A DNA stretch of 64,000 bases from Acidimicrobiaceae bacterium (GTDB lineage Bacteria > Actinomycetota > Acidimicrobiia > Acidimicrobiales > Ilumatobacteraceae), in the NCBI GenBank assembly GCA_020637235.1, contig JACJWG010000007.1, forward strand, positions 163,146 through 227,145, in the 5' to 3' direction. Positions within the stretch are counted from its first letter, which is position 1; every line of letters starts with the position of its first letter. The notes below the pieces were generated by a model that saw only the letters and a list, made by a program, of their open reading frames with translations, ran no database searches and had not been told where the DNA came from. The position numbers and the translations under genes are program-made. This document shows positions 50,669 to 59,695 of this stretch, in pieces.

Positions 50669-53245
50669 TCAGGTGTCGAGCAGACCACGCACGATGCCGA
50701 CCGCGAAGTCGGGCATGCCGGGCGCTGCAGCCATCCGCTCGAGTTCGGCGCGCAGCAGCGCGCGGCGGCGCTCGTCGAACCGCCGGAACTGCAGCAGGTC
50801 GCCCACCAGTCGGATCACGACACCGGCGTTGATCGGCATCAGTTCGATCACCTCGTCGACGAACAACCGGTAACCCGCGCCGTCGGGGCGGTGGAACACG
50901 CTGCGGTTGCGAGTGGCGAAGGGGAACCACAACCCCATGATCCGGCCGCGTTCGCTGCGGTCGTAGAGCGGCGATTCACGCACGGCCCGCACCCGTTCGA
51001 TCGTGTCGGCCCGGCGCCCGCCGCTCTGCGCCCGCAGCCAGCGGTCGAGCAGCTTGGGAGCGGCCTGCCAGCGCGCATGGGTCTCGGCCAGCCAGGCGTC
51101 CACCTGCTCGGCCGGCACCGTGTCGAGGTGCATCAGCTGAGCGAGGGCGCGCACGGCTCGGGTGTGGTCGGTGTGGCGGAGCTGCGCCTCGGCGATCGCC
51201 ATGGCGTCGTCGGTGCCGGATGCGAGGAGCAACGCGAGGCACGGCTCCACCAGGCTCCGGCGGGCGATGTCGGACGGCGCCGTGCCGGCGGCGGTGTCGT
51301 CACTCCACCGGTCGAGCACGCCGAGCAGGTCGTCGTGGAGGGCCACGCCGAGCCGCTCGCGCACCGCGGCCAGGCCGGCAGCGACCCCGTCGACGTCGAT
51401 CTGCGGCTCACGGTCGCCCAGCGCGAACTCGTCCGGCAGCGTGAGCAGCTGCGCCAGCAGCATCGGTTCGACGCCGTCGTCGATCACGTGGCGCAGCGCC
51501 CCGACGAGCAGTCGGACGTGACGCTCGACGCCGTCGGGCTCGCCGGCTCGCGAGGCGTCGACCGCCCGCGTCATCAGCTCCTGGGCGGCCCACCAGCGGG
51601 CGAAGGCATCGTCCTCGTGGGCCGCGAGCACGGCCAGCTGCTCGGCGTCGTGGTCGGTGGTGAGGTCGACCGGTGCCGAGTAGCCGAGGAGCGGTGCGAT
51701 CACGAGTGGCCGACCGGGCGCGACCTCGACCGTCGTGTCACGGTCGCGGATCACCACGGTGTGCACCGGGGACGAGGCCCCGGCGATCTCCACCGGCACA
51801 GGCCGACCGTCGTCGCCGCGGAACCCGAGCACGACCGGCATCGCGACGGGCGGATCGTCGGTGAGCGCATCGGTCCGGAGGATGCGGATTCGCGTCACGT
51901 CACCGTCCACCGACTGCGCCATCGACACGGAGGGCCGGCCCGCCAGCGCGAACCAGCGAGCGATGCCGTCGACGTCGCCGGCGAGCCCGGGACACTCGTC
52001 GCGCATCACGGCCACGGCGTCGTCGACGCTCGCTGCGGCGAGGTCGTGGTGTGCGACGAAGGTCGCGAACGCGGAGGCCCACGCCTCCGGCCCGAGCAGC
52101 GTGCGCAGCATGCCGAACACCTCCGCGCCCTTCAGGTACGTGGTGCGTGTGTAGAGCGACTCGGGGTTCGGCACCTCGCCACGCACCACCGGCGCACCGA
52201 TCGTGACCTCCTCGGGGAACTGCAGGCGACGCAGGTCGAGGACGTCGAGCACACGGCCGACCGGACCGAACCAGTGGCGCCTGGTGTCGTTCTGCCCCAT
52301 CAGCACCGTGAGGCCCTCCTTGAGCGCGAGCTGCCCCCACGACGACACGGTGACACGGTTGCCGCGGACATGATGGCCGTACTCGTGGGCGATGTTGGCC
52401 ATGATCAGCAGCAGGTCGTCGTCGCTGGAGCCGCGGGTCTCGACCACCAGGAGCGACGAGTCGAAGAACATCAGACCGTGGTACTCGGTGGCGTCGGGAT
52501 AGCCGGGCAGCGCCACGAACGTGAGCGTGTCGAGGTCGTGTTCCACACCACCCATCGACTCGTCGAACGACATCGCGCTCGACAACGTGCGCAACGCGAA
52601 GGCGGCGCCGCCGATCTGTTCGGGCAGCGCTGCCACCTGCAGCATGATCGTGCGTCCCGACCGAGTGGTGTGCGGTGCGGCGGCGATGTCGAGGTCGCCG
52701 GCCACGAACGCGAACAGGTAGCTGGGCTTGGTCACCGGGTCGACGAAGCGTGCCCAGTGCCGGCCGTCCGCGAGCGTGCCGGCCTCGACCAGGTCGCCGT
52801 TGGCGAGCAGCGTGCGATGCGCACGGGGGTCGGCCACCAGCGTGACGTCGAAGGTGGATCGGTTCGCCGGCCGGTCGATCGCCCAGGTGATCCGACGGAA
52901 CCCCTCGGGCTCGCAGTTCGTGCTGATGAGCCGCGGGCGCGACGCCACACCCTTGTCGCCCGCGCCACCGGGCCGCACGCTCACCACGGTGCGCACGTCG
53001 TGGCGCGGACCGGCGAGGGGCAGGGTCAGGGTGCGGTCGTCGAGCGCGTACCCGGTGCCGTCGAGCACCCGGCCGTCGACCGCGACCTCGAGCGTGTCGA
53101 GCCCGCGGCCGTCGAGCACGAGCGGATCGCCGTGATCACCGATGCGCTCCACGCGTGTGGTGGCCGACACCACCACCTCGTGGGCGTCGAGCTCGACGCG
53201 CAGCTCGACGTGCTCGCTGCGCCAGCCACCGGCCGCCGCCCCCAC
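50669..53245 (-). CDS. pepN: PepN-type M1 aminopeptidase
   Basis: An 858-residue M1 metalloaminopeptidase, near the full PepN length. Zn ligands are His287 and His291 of HEYGH and Glu310 in QLALKEGLTVL, with exactly 18 residues between, and RGNRVTVSSWGQLALKEGLTV is very PepN-like. The GAMEN substrate-anchoring motif is altered to DATEY (251-255), keeping Glu but losing Gly, Met and Asn. It would remove N-terminal residues from peptides in the cytosol. The GTG lies one base after the stop of the class-V PLP enzyme, so the two are coupled. Confidence 0.9.
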   Translation of the reverse strand: MGAAAGGWRSEHVELRVELDAHEVVVSATTRVERIGDHGDPLVLDGRGLDTLEVAVDGRVLDGTGYALDDRTLTLPLAGPRHDVRTVVSVRPGGAGDKGVASRPRLISTNCEPEGFRRITWAIDRPANRSTFDVTLVADPRAHRTLLANGDLVEAGTLADGRHWARFVDPVTKPSYLFAFVAGDLDIAAAPHTTRSGRTIMLQVAALPEQIGGAAFALRTLSSAMSFDESMGGVEHDLDTLTFVALPGYPDATEYHGLMFFDSSLLVVETRGSSDDDLLLIMANIAHEYGHHVRGNRVTVSSWGQLALKEGLTVLMGQNDTRRHWFGPVGRVLDVLDLRRLQFPEEVTIGAPVVRGEVPNPESLYTRTTYLKGAEVFGMLRTLLGPEAWASAFATFVAHHDLAAASVDDAVAVMRDECPGLAGDVDGIARWFALAGRPSVSMAQSVDGDVTRIRILRTDALTDDPPVAMPVVLGFRGDDGRPVPVEIAGASSPVHTVVIRDRDTTVEVAPGRPLVIAPLLGYSAPVDLTTDHDAEQLAVLAAHEDDAFARWWAAQELMTRAVDASRAGEPDGVERHVRLLVGALRHVIDDGVEPMLLAQLLTLPDEFALGDREPQIDVDGVAAGLAAVRERLGVALHDDLLGVLDRWSDDTAAGTAPSDIARRSLVEPCLALLLASGTDDAMAIAEAQLRHTDHTRAVRALAQLMHLDTVPAEQVDAWLAETHARWQAAPKLLDRWLRAQSGGRRADTIERVRAVRESPLYDRSERGRIMGLWFPFATRNRSVFHRPDGAGYRLFVDEVIELMPINAGVVIRLVGDLLQFRRFDERRRALLRAELERMAAAPGMPDFAVGIVRGLLDT

Positions 53246-53246
53246 C

Positions 53247-54521
53247 TCAGTGGGCCCCGAGGTACTGCTCGACGAGGCTCACGCACCGGTCGATCTCGTC
53301 GAGGGTGTTGTAGTGCGTGGGGCCGGTGCGCACGACACCTCCCTGATCGGCGATGCCGAGGAACTCCACCACCGGCAGGGCGTACGAGTGGCCGTTCCAC
53401 ACGTAGACCCCGTGGGCGTCGAGGAACGTCGCGAGTGCGGCCGGGTCGAGCCCTGGCGCCGTGATCGACACGGTCGGCACACGCCGCCCGAACGCGGCCG
53501 GGTCGGTGATCCCGTGGACGTGCACACCGTCGATGGCCTGCAGGCCGCTGATCAGACGGGCACTGAGCGTCTCCTCGTGAGCCACCATCGCCCGCATGCC
53601 CGCCCGCAGGTCGCGTGTGCGGTCGGACAGCTCACCGTCCGCCGGCCGGAGGTCGCTGCCGAACTCGCGGCCCACCCACGCGAGGTACTCGAGCGCGCCG
53701 ATGACGCCTGCCTGTCCCTCGAGCGACTGGGTACCCGTCTCGTAGCGATCGGGCGTGACGTCGGGAACGGTGCGGAGCTTGTAGGCCGGCAACGACGACA
53801 GCAGCTCCTCGCGGCCGTAGAGGATGCCCTGGTGCGGCCCGTAGAACTTGTACGACGAGGCGACGAGGAAGTCGCAGTCGAGTTCCTGCACGTCGATCAC
53901 CCCGTGGGGCGCGTACTGCACGGCGTCGAGGTAGGTGATCGCGCCGGCCTCACGCAGCGCCGCCACCATCTGCTTCACCGGGTTGATCGTGCCGAGCAGG
54001 TTGCTCGCGACGTTGAGCGCCGCGAAGCGTGTGCGCGACGTGATCATGTCGCCGAAGGCGTCGAGGTCGAGCTCGTAGGTGTCGCGATGGAACGGCACGG
54101 TCTTCACCACGAGGCCGCGCTCGGCGGCCATCGTGCGCCAGGGCCAGTTGTTGCCCTCGTGCTCCATGTGCGTCGTGATGATCTCGTCACCCTCACGGAA
54201 GCGGGTGCCCAGCACCCTCGCCATCTGGAAGGTGAGCGTGGTCATGTTGGGACCGAAGACGATCTCACGGTCGGACCGTGCGTTGTAGAACTCGGCCATG
54301 TGCGCATGGGCGCGGTGCGACTGCTCGGTCGCTCGTTCCGACGTGCGGAAGTTGCCGTGCATGTTGGCGTTGAACTCGACCAGCGCCTCGCCCATGCGGT
54401 CGAGCACCACCTGCGGCACCTGCGTGCCGGCCGGGTTGTCGAGGTAGGTGCGCGGGCCCCCGTCGTGGGTGAGGGCCAACGCGGGGAACTGGGCGCGGAC
54501 GGCTGCCAGGTCGAGCATCAT
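53247..54521 (-). CDS. Class-V aminotransferase-fold PLP enzyme, cysteine-desulfurase-like
   Basis: A 424-residue fold-type I PLP enzyme. TYLDNPAGTQVP at the N-terminus, SNLLGTINPV and DAVQYAPHGVIDVQ precede the PLP Lys in FLVASSYKFYGPHQG. It resembles the cysteine desulfurase-like/isopenicillin-N-epimerase group, not a committed IscS/SufS: no active Cys loop or suf genes are near. It could lyse, desulfurate or epimerise an amino acid. GGGAGT lies before the tandem ATG. A palindromic operator sits between it and the divergent hydrolase. Confidence 0.82.
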   Translation of the reverse strand: MMLDLAAVRAQFPALALTHDGGPRTYLDNPAGTQVPQVVLDRMGEALVEFNANMHGNFRTSERATEQSHRAHAHMAEFYNARSDREIVFGPNMTTLTFQMARVLGTRFREGDEIITTHMEHEGNNWPWRTMAAERGLVVKTVPFHRDTYELDLDAFGDMITSRTRFAALNVASNLLGTINPVKQMVAALREAGAITYLDAVQYAPHGVIDVQELDCDFLVASSYKFYGPHQGILYGREELLSSLPAYKLRTVPDVTPDRYETGTQSLEGQAGVIGALEYLAWVGREFGSDLRPADGELSDRTRDLRAGMRAMVAHEETLSARLISGLQAIDGVHVHGITDPAAFGRRVPTVSITAPGLDPAALATFLDAHGVYVWNGHSYALPVVEFLGIADQGGVVRTGPTHYNTLDEIDRCVSLVEQYLGAH

Positions 54522-54536
54522 GGGACTCCCGTTGTC

Positions 54537-54551
54537 TTGTACGGTGTGCAA
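54537..54551. promoter_or_regulatory. Palindromic operator, copy 1
   Basis: TTGTAC-GGT-GTGCAA lies between the divergent PLP-enzyme/pepN operon and the serine hydrolase gene. It is one of two near-identical copies in the window; the other is at 56025. A single site here could control both directions. Confidence 0.6.
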
Positions 54552-54575
54552 CAGTAGCCGAGCGAGGAGGAACCG

Positions 54576-55997
54576 ATGAGGGACGAGGTGCAGCAACGAC
54601 GCGAGGCGGTGGTGCACGGGTTGTTGCCGATCATGCGGATCGCCGACCAGCCCTTCACCCACCACCTCGACGATCGCCTCGTCCACTACGGCTGTCCGGG
54701 CGTCGACATCGCGGTGATGCGGGATGGGCGACTCGACTGGGCCAACGGCTTCGGACGGCGCCACGCCGACCGGCCCGACGCCGTCGGCGTCGACACCGTG
54801 TTCATGGTGGCGAGCTGCAGCAAGCCGGTCACGGCGATGCTGGTGCTGCAGCAGGCCGACCGCGGGGTGATCGACCTCGACACCGACGTCAACGTGTATC
54901 TGCGCCGCTGGCAGGTGCCCACGAACGAGTTCACCGCCGAACAGCCCGTCACCCTGCGACACATCCTCAGCCACACGGCCGGACTCACCGTGAACGGCTT
55001 CGGCGCCACGGCGAACGACGGCCGCCCGGTGGCCGACGAGTTCGACCTGCTCGCGGGTCGACCACCTGCGACCAATGCCCCTGTGGTGGTGGACAAGGCC
55101 TACGACGGCACCGACCGCTACTCGGGTGGCGGCTACGTGATCGCACAACTCGTGCTGGAGGACGTGCTCGGCACGACCTTCGACCGCATCGCCGACGAGC
55201 ACCTGTTCGGCCCGCTCGGCATGACGCGCAGCTCCTTCGTCCACCCCCTGCTCCCCCGCCTGCGAGACGACGTCGCCGCCGGCCACGGCGACGACGGCCG
55301 GCCACACCCCGGCGACTGGATGATCTCGAGCGAGCGGGCCGCCGGCGGTTTGTTCAGCACCGCTCGCGACTATGCGACGTTCCTGCTCGCCTGCCGCGAC
55401 GCGTGGTCGGGGGCACCGGGCGCCGTGCTCGGCCGCACGCTCGCTCGCGAGATGATGACCCGCCACGCGCTGGGGGTGTTCGGCCTGGGCGTGAAGGTGA
55501 TGGGCAGCGGATCGACCGCCCGCTTCAACCACGGCGGCTCGAACGACGGGTACCAGAGCGAGACCAACTGCTACCTCGAATCGGGCGACGGTGCGGTGGT
55601 GCTCACCAACGCCGTGTCCGGCATCTACCTGTTCCGCGAGATCCTGAACGGCGTCGCCGACGTGTACGGCTGGCCCGGGTACATGCCGGCCCCCAAGCGG
55701 CTGCAGCCGTTCACCGAGGACGACGTCGCCCGCTACGTCGGCGAGTACCGGATCGAGCTCGGGATCGAGCTGCCGCTGCTGAAGGTGTGGGTCGACGACG
55801 GCAGGCTCTACCACCAGATCCCTGGTCTGCGATTCGGCGTGCAGGAGGTGTTCCGCGACACCGACGGCGTGCTGTTCGACCAGACCGGTCCCTTCGAGAC
55901 CCGCACGGTCGACGGACCCGACGGGCGCGTGCACGCCTTGCACGTGTACGAGGGCGACGTCGAGATCATCCGCGCCACGCGTGTGTCGGCCGTGTGA
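54576..55997 (+). CDS. Beta-lactamase-fold serine hydrolase
   Basis: A 473-residue class-C beta-lactamase/PBP-fold hydrolase without a signal peptide, so cytosolic. SxxK is ASCSKPVTA (Ser and Lys present), the Tyr motif is RYSGGGYV and the third motif is FNHGGSNDG. A C-terminal domain of about 110 residues resembles DUF3471. Relatives include D-aminopeptidases, esterases and peptidases. With a dipeptide transporter downstream and peptidases divergent, a role on D- or modified peptides is plausible. GAGGAGGAACCG is the ribosome site. Confidence 0.82.
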   Translation: MRDEVQQRREAVVHGLLPIMRIADQPFTHHLDDRLVHYGCPGVDIAVMRDGRLDWANGFGRRHADRPDAVGVDTVFMVASCSKPVTAMLVLQQADRGVIDLDTDVNVYLRRWQVPTNEFTAEQPVTLRHILSHTAGLTVNGFGATANDGRPVADEFDLLAGRPPATNAPVVVDKAYDGTDRYSGGGYVIAQLVLEDVLGTTFDRIADEHLFGPLGMTRSSFVHPLLPRLRDDVAAGHGDDGRPHPGDWMISSERAAGGLFSTARDYATFLLACRDAWSGAPGAVLGRTLAREMMTRHALGVFGLGVKVMGSGSTARFNHGGSNDGYQSETNCYLESGDGAVVLTNAVSGIYLFREILNGVADVYGWPGYMPAPKRLQPFTEDDVARYVGEYRIELGIELPLLKVWVDDGRLYHQIPGLRFGVQEVFRDTDGVLFDQTGPFETRTVDGPDGRVHALHVYEGDVEIIRATRVSAV

Positions 55998-56024
55998 ACG
56001 ATGTCCACCCACGCCGCATCACTC

Positions 56025-56039
56025 TTGTACAGCGTGCAA
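56025..56039. promoter_or_regulatory. Palindromic operator, copy 2
   Basis: TTGTAC-AGC-GTGCAA, identical in both half-sites to the copy at 54537. It directly abuts TAATGC, a likely -10 for the transporter operon 35 nt before the binding-protein ATG, so a bound protein would block polymerase. Confidence 0.62.
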
Positions 56040-56073
56040 TAATGCCCGACACCACATCTCAGGGGGAGCTGTC

Positions 56074-57804
56074 ATGGTGATCCGATCCACCCGGCGAGCC
56101 GTCGCCGTCGCCCTCGTCGCCACCGCCGGCCTCGTCGCCGGCGCCTGTGGCGGCAACGACCCGTCCGACGCCATCACCGCCGTCACGACCGCCGCACCCG
56201 ACGGCGGCAGCGCCACCACGGCAGGCGACACCGGGGGCAGCGGCGGCGCGGAGACCACCGCACCCGAGAGCACGGCGCCGGTGTTCACCAACGCACCCAC
56301 CACCACCGCCGAGGCCGCACCCGAACCCCAGCCCGGCGGATCGCTGGTCGTCGGTGTCGAGGGCGAGTCCACCGGCTATGCCCCGTACCTCGATGCCTGG
56401 ACCAACGCCGGCCACAACGTCGGCAAGGCGATCTTCGACACGCTGGCCGTGTTCGACGCGAGCGGCAAGGTGGTGCCGTACCTCGCCGAGTCGATCACCG
56501 GCAACGCCGACGCCACCGTGTGGACGATCGTGCTGCGCCCCGGCATCACCTTCCACAACGGCGAGCCGCTCGACGCCGAAGCGGTGCGGCTCAACTTCCA
56601 GGCGGTGCTCGACAGCGCCCAGTACAAGGACCAGCTGTCGCTGCTCGCCAGCATGAACGTCGTCGACGATCTGACGATCGAGCTGACGATGAGCAGCCCG
56701 TGGGGCACGTTCCCCAACACCCTCGTCGGCGTGATCGGCACCCAGGTCGGTTACATGGCGGCGCCGGCGATGCTCGCCTCGCCCGAGGGCAGCCGCAACC
56801 CCATCGGCACCGGTCCGTTCCGTTTCGTCGAGTGGGTGCCCGACGACCACCTGACGGTCGAGCGCAACGACGACCACTGGGCGGGCGCGTCCTACCTCGA
56901 CGAGGTGGTGTTCCGCCCGATCAGCGACTCGACGGCACGCAAGGCCGCGTTCGACGCGGGCGACATCGACGTGTACTACACCGGCGCTTCCGACGAGATC
57001 ACCGACTACTTCGTGCAGCAGGACGCCGGCGAGGTGGGCGTCACGATCGGCGCGCCGAGCGAGCCGGACGTGGTGATGTTCAACACGACGGCACCGCCGC
57101 TCGACGACGTGCGGGTGCGACGGGCACTCGCGATGGCGGTCGACATCCCACGCCTGTACGACTACCTCGACGCCACCGGCGTGAAGCAGCCGCTCACCGG
57201 TCCCTACGCGTCGAGCTCGTTCTGGTTCGTCGAGAGCGCATATCCCACCTACGACCCCGCGGGTGCGGCCGAGCTGATCGAGGAGTACGAGGCGGAGGTC
57301 GGCCCGGTGAGCTTCGAGTTCGCCGGCGGCCAGGATCCGTTCATCACCAGCTACCAGGAGCTCTTCCAGTCGATGTGGGCCGAGATCGGTGCCGAGGCGA
57401 ACATCACGAGCCGCGCCCAGAGCGAGAACATCGACGCCGTGCTGAACGACGCCTTCCAGGTGATCCTGTGGGGTGGCATCGGTGGCGCCGACCCCGATGC
57501 CGACTACGCACAGTTCCACTCGGGCGGGCTGAACTTCACCAACTTCACCGACCCGGCGATCGACGCGGCGATGGACGCCGGTCGCGCACTGTCCGATCCC
57601 GAGGCCCGCAAGGAGCAGTACGCGATCGTGCAGGAGATCCTCGGCGAGCAGGTGCCCTACATCTGGACCGGCACCAACCAGTTCGGCGTGATCACGCAGG
57701 CCGGGGTGAACGGCCTCGCCGAGTTCACGCTGCCGGACGGTTCACCCGGTCAGCCGATCAACGGTGGACGGTTCTACCTGAAGGACGTCTGGCTGGCCGC
57801 ATGA
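56074..57804 (+). CDS. Family-5 ABC substrate-binding lipoprotein (peptide type)
   Basis: A 576-residue extracytoplasmic solute-binding protein of the dipeptide/oligopeptide/nickel group. The lipobox GLVAGAC places the lipidated Cys at 25, followed by a 55-residue Thr/Ala/Gly-rich linker. LAESITGNADATVWTIVLRPGITFHNGEPL and RNPIGTGPFRFVEW are family landmarks. It would deliver peptides to the two permeases directly downstream (ATGA overlap). AGGGGGAGC precedes the ATG. Confidence 0.9.
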   Translation: MVIRSTRRAVAVALVATAGLVAGACGGNDPSDAITAVTTAAPDGGSATTAGDTGGSGGAETTAPESTAPVFTNAPTTTAEAAPEPQPGGSLVVGVEGESTGYAPYLDAWTNAGHNVGKAIFDTLAVFDASGKVVPYLAESITGNADATVWTIVLRPGITFHNGEPLDAEAVRLNFQAVLDSAQYKDQLSLLASMNVVDDLTIELTMSSPWGTFPNTLVGVIGTQVGYMAAPAMLASPEGSRNPIGTGPFRFVEWVPDDHLTVERNDDHWAGASYLDEVVFRPISDSTARKAAFDAGDIDVYYTGASDEITDYFVQQDAGEVGVTIGAPSEPDVVMFNTTAPPLDDVRVRRALAMAVDIPRLYDYLDATGVKQPLTGPYASSSFWFVESAYPTYDPAGAAELIEEYEAEVGPVSFEFAGGQDPFITSYQELFQSMWAEIGAEANITSRAQSENIDAVLNDAFQVILWGGIGGADPDADYAQFHSGGLNFTNFTDPAIDAAMDAGRALSDPEARKEQYAIVQEILGEQVPYIWTGTNQFGVITQAGVNGLAEFTLPDGSPGQPINGGRFYLKDVWLAA

Positions 57805-58757
57805 CCAGCGTGCTCGTGTCGAGGCTGGCGCGGCTGCTCGCCGTGTTGCTCGCCGTCACCGCGGCGTCGTTCGGCATGGTCGGGTTGCTGCCCGGCGACA
57901 CGGTGACCGCGATGCTCGGCGCCAACGCCTCGGCCGAGGACCGACAGGCCGTGCGCGAGGACCTGCGACTCGACGACCCGCTCCCGGTCCGCTACGCCCG
58001 CTGGGTGGGCGACGCGGTGACGGGCGATCTCGGCACCTCGTACCGCACCCGGCAGCCGGTCACCGAGGCGATCGGCCAGCGGCTGGGAGTGACGCTCGAG
58101 CTGGTGTTGCTGTCGCAGCTGATCGCGCTGGCGATCGCCGTGCCAATGGCGATCTTCGGCGCGCTGCGCCCCGGCTCGTGGCTCGACAAGCTGTTGAGCG
58201 GCACACAACTCGCGATGCTCGCCACGCCCGGCTATCTCGTCGCCGTCGCGCTGATGGCGGTGTTCGCGGTGCAGCTGGGGTGGTTCGACACCACGGGATA
58301 CGTACGCCTCACCGACGACCCGTTCGGCAACGTGAAGTCGCTGCTGCTCCCGTCGATCGCGCTGGCCACCGAGCAGGTGGCGCTCTACGCACGCGTGATG
58401 CGCACCGACCTGGTGAACACCTTCGACCAGGACTTCATCTGGTTCGCCCGCGCCAAGGGCAACAGCACCCGGCGCATCGTCGTGCACCACGCACTGCGCC
58501 CGTCGTCGATCGGCATCGTCACGCTCACCGGCATCTCCGTCGGGCGGATGATCGGCGGCACCGTGCTCGTGGAGACGATCTTCTCGTTGCCCGGGCTCGG
58601 TCGGTTCACGATCGACGCGATCAACAACCGCGACTTCGTCGCCCTGCAGGGTGCCGTGGTGGTACTCACGGTCGGCTTCGTCGTGGTCAACTTCGCGGCC
58701 GACCTGTTGCACGGCGTGCTCGACCCGCGCATCCGCGCGGCGGTGAGGCCGACGTGA
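57801..58757 (+). CDS. ABC permease, DppB-like
   Basis: A 318-residue permease of the peptide/nickel group with six helices. PGDTVTAMLGANASAEDR in the first periplasmic loop and the EAA-type coupling loop ARAKGNSTRRIVVHHALRPS are typical of DppB/OppB. It overlaps the binding-protein stop by 4 nt and the next permease start by 4 nt. Confidence 0.92.
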   Translation: MTSVLVSRLARLLAVLLAVTAASFGMVGLLPGDTVTAMLGANASAEDRQAVREDLRLDDPLPVRYARWVGDAVTGDLGTSYRTRQPVTEAIGQRLGVTLELVLLSQLIALAIAVPMAIFGALRPGSWLDKLLSGTQLAMLATPGYLVAVALMAVFAVQLGWFDTTGYVRLTDDPFGNVKSLLLPSIALATEQVALYARVMRTDLVNTFDQDFIWFARAKGNSTRRIVVHHALRPSSIGIVTLTGISVGRMIGGTVLVETIFSLPGLGRFTIDAINNRDFVALQGAVVVLTVGFVVVNFAADLLHGVLDPRIRAAVRPT

Positions 58758-59656
58758 ACACGCCGGTCGATACTCGCGCCGCGACCCGGCCCGACTCGGA
58801 CGCCGTCGAGCCACCGCACGACGACGACGTGCTCCACCCCGAACCGCTCGGGATCGCCGTGTGGTTGTCCGTGGCCTGGCTGGGACTGTTGTGCCTCGGC
58901 GCGCTACTGGCCGACGTGCTGCCGCTCGCCGACCCGGCCGACACCCGGGCCGGCATCCCTCTGTCGATCCCCACCGGGCAGAACTGGCTCGGCACCGATC
59001 AGCTCGGCCGCGACCTGCTGTCGCGCACGATCCACGGCGCCCGGGTGTCGATCGTGGTGGGCGTGGCCGCCGTGCTCATCTCCGCCGTCGTCGGTGGCGT
59101 CATCGGCCTCGCCGCCGGCTACTTCAAGCGACGCGTCGACACCGTCTCGATCTTCGGCGCCGACGTGTTGATGGCGTTCCCCACGGTGTTGCTGGCGGCG
59201 TCGATCGTGGCCTTCACCGACTCGCGCGGGTTCACCGTGGTGGTGCTCGCGATCGCGCTCATCTACCTCGGGCCCACCATCCGCATCGTGCGTGCGCTGA
59301 CGCTCACCATCGCCAACCGTGAGTTCGTGCTCGCCGCACGCTCGCTCGGCGCTACCAACGCCCGCGTCCTGCGACGCGAGATCGCACCGAACGTGATCCC
59401 CACGTTGCTCTCGATGATGATCGTCGCGATCGCCGGCGCCGTGGTGGCCGAGGGCGGGTTGGCGTACCTGAACCTCTCGGTCGCACCACCGACGCCGACG
59501 TGGGGGGCGATGATCGCAGCCGGCAAGCCCAAGCTCGACGAGAGCCTGTACCCCGTGCTGGTGCCCGGCGGGGCGCTGTTCCTCACCGTGTTGTCGCTCA
59601 CCCTGATCGGCGACGCGATCCAGAAGCGCCACGGCCGCAACCTCGGCGCCATCTGA
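58754..59656 (+). CDS. ABC permease, DppC-like
   Basis: A 300-residue permease pairing with the DppB-like protein. LGTDQLGRDLLSRTIHGARVSI is the DppC/OppC hallmark, and the coupling loop is AARSLGATNARVLRREIAPNVIP. The GTG overlaps the previous stop (GTGA). No DppD or DppF ATPase follows; the next gene is on the other strand, so the ATPases must come from another locus. Confidence 0.92.
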   Translation: MNTPVDTRAATRPDSDAVEPPHDDDVLHPEPLGIAVWLSVAWLGLLCLGALLADVLPLADPADTRAGIPLSIPTGQNWLGTDQLGRDLLSRTIHGARVSIVVGVAAVLISAVVGGVIGLAAGYFKRRVDTVSIFGADVLMAFPTVLLAASIVAFTDSRGFTVVVLAIALIYLGPTIRIVRALTLTIANREFVLAARSLGATNARVLRREIAPNVIPTLLSMMIVAIAGAVVAEGGLAYLNLSVAPPTPTWGAMIAAGKPKLDESLYPVLVPGGALFLTVLSLTLIGDAIQKRHGRNLGAI

Positions 59657-59695
59657 CCCGCGGCTGGTCGACCGTTCTCCGGCCTGACCCCGGCC

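Noticed and set aside
53247..54521. SufS cysteine desulfurase for Fe-S assembly
   Set aside because: No suf/isc genes nearby and no clear active-site Cys loop; the neighbours are peptidases and a transporter.
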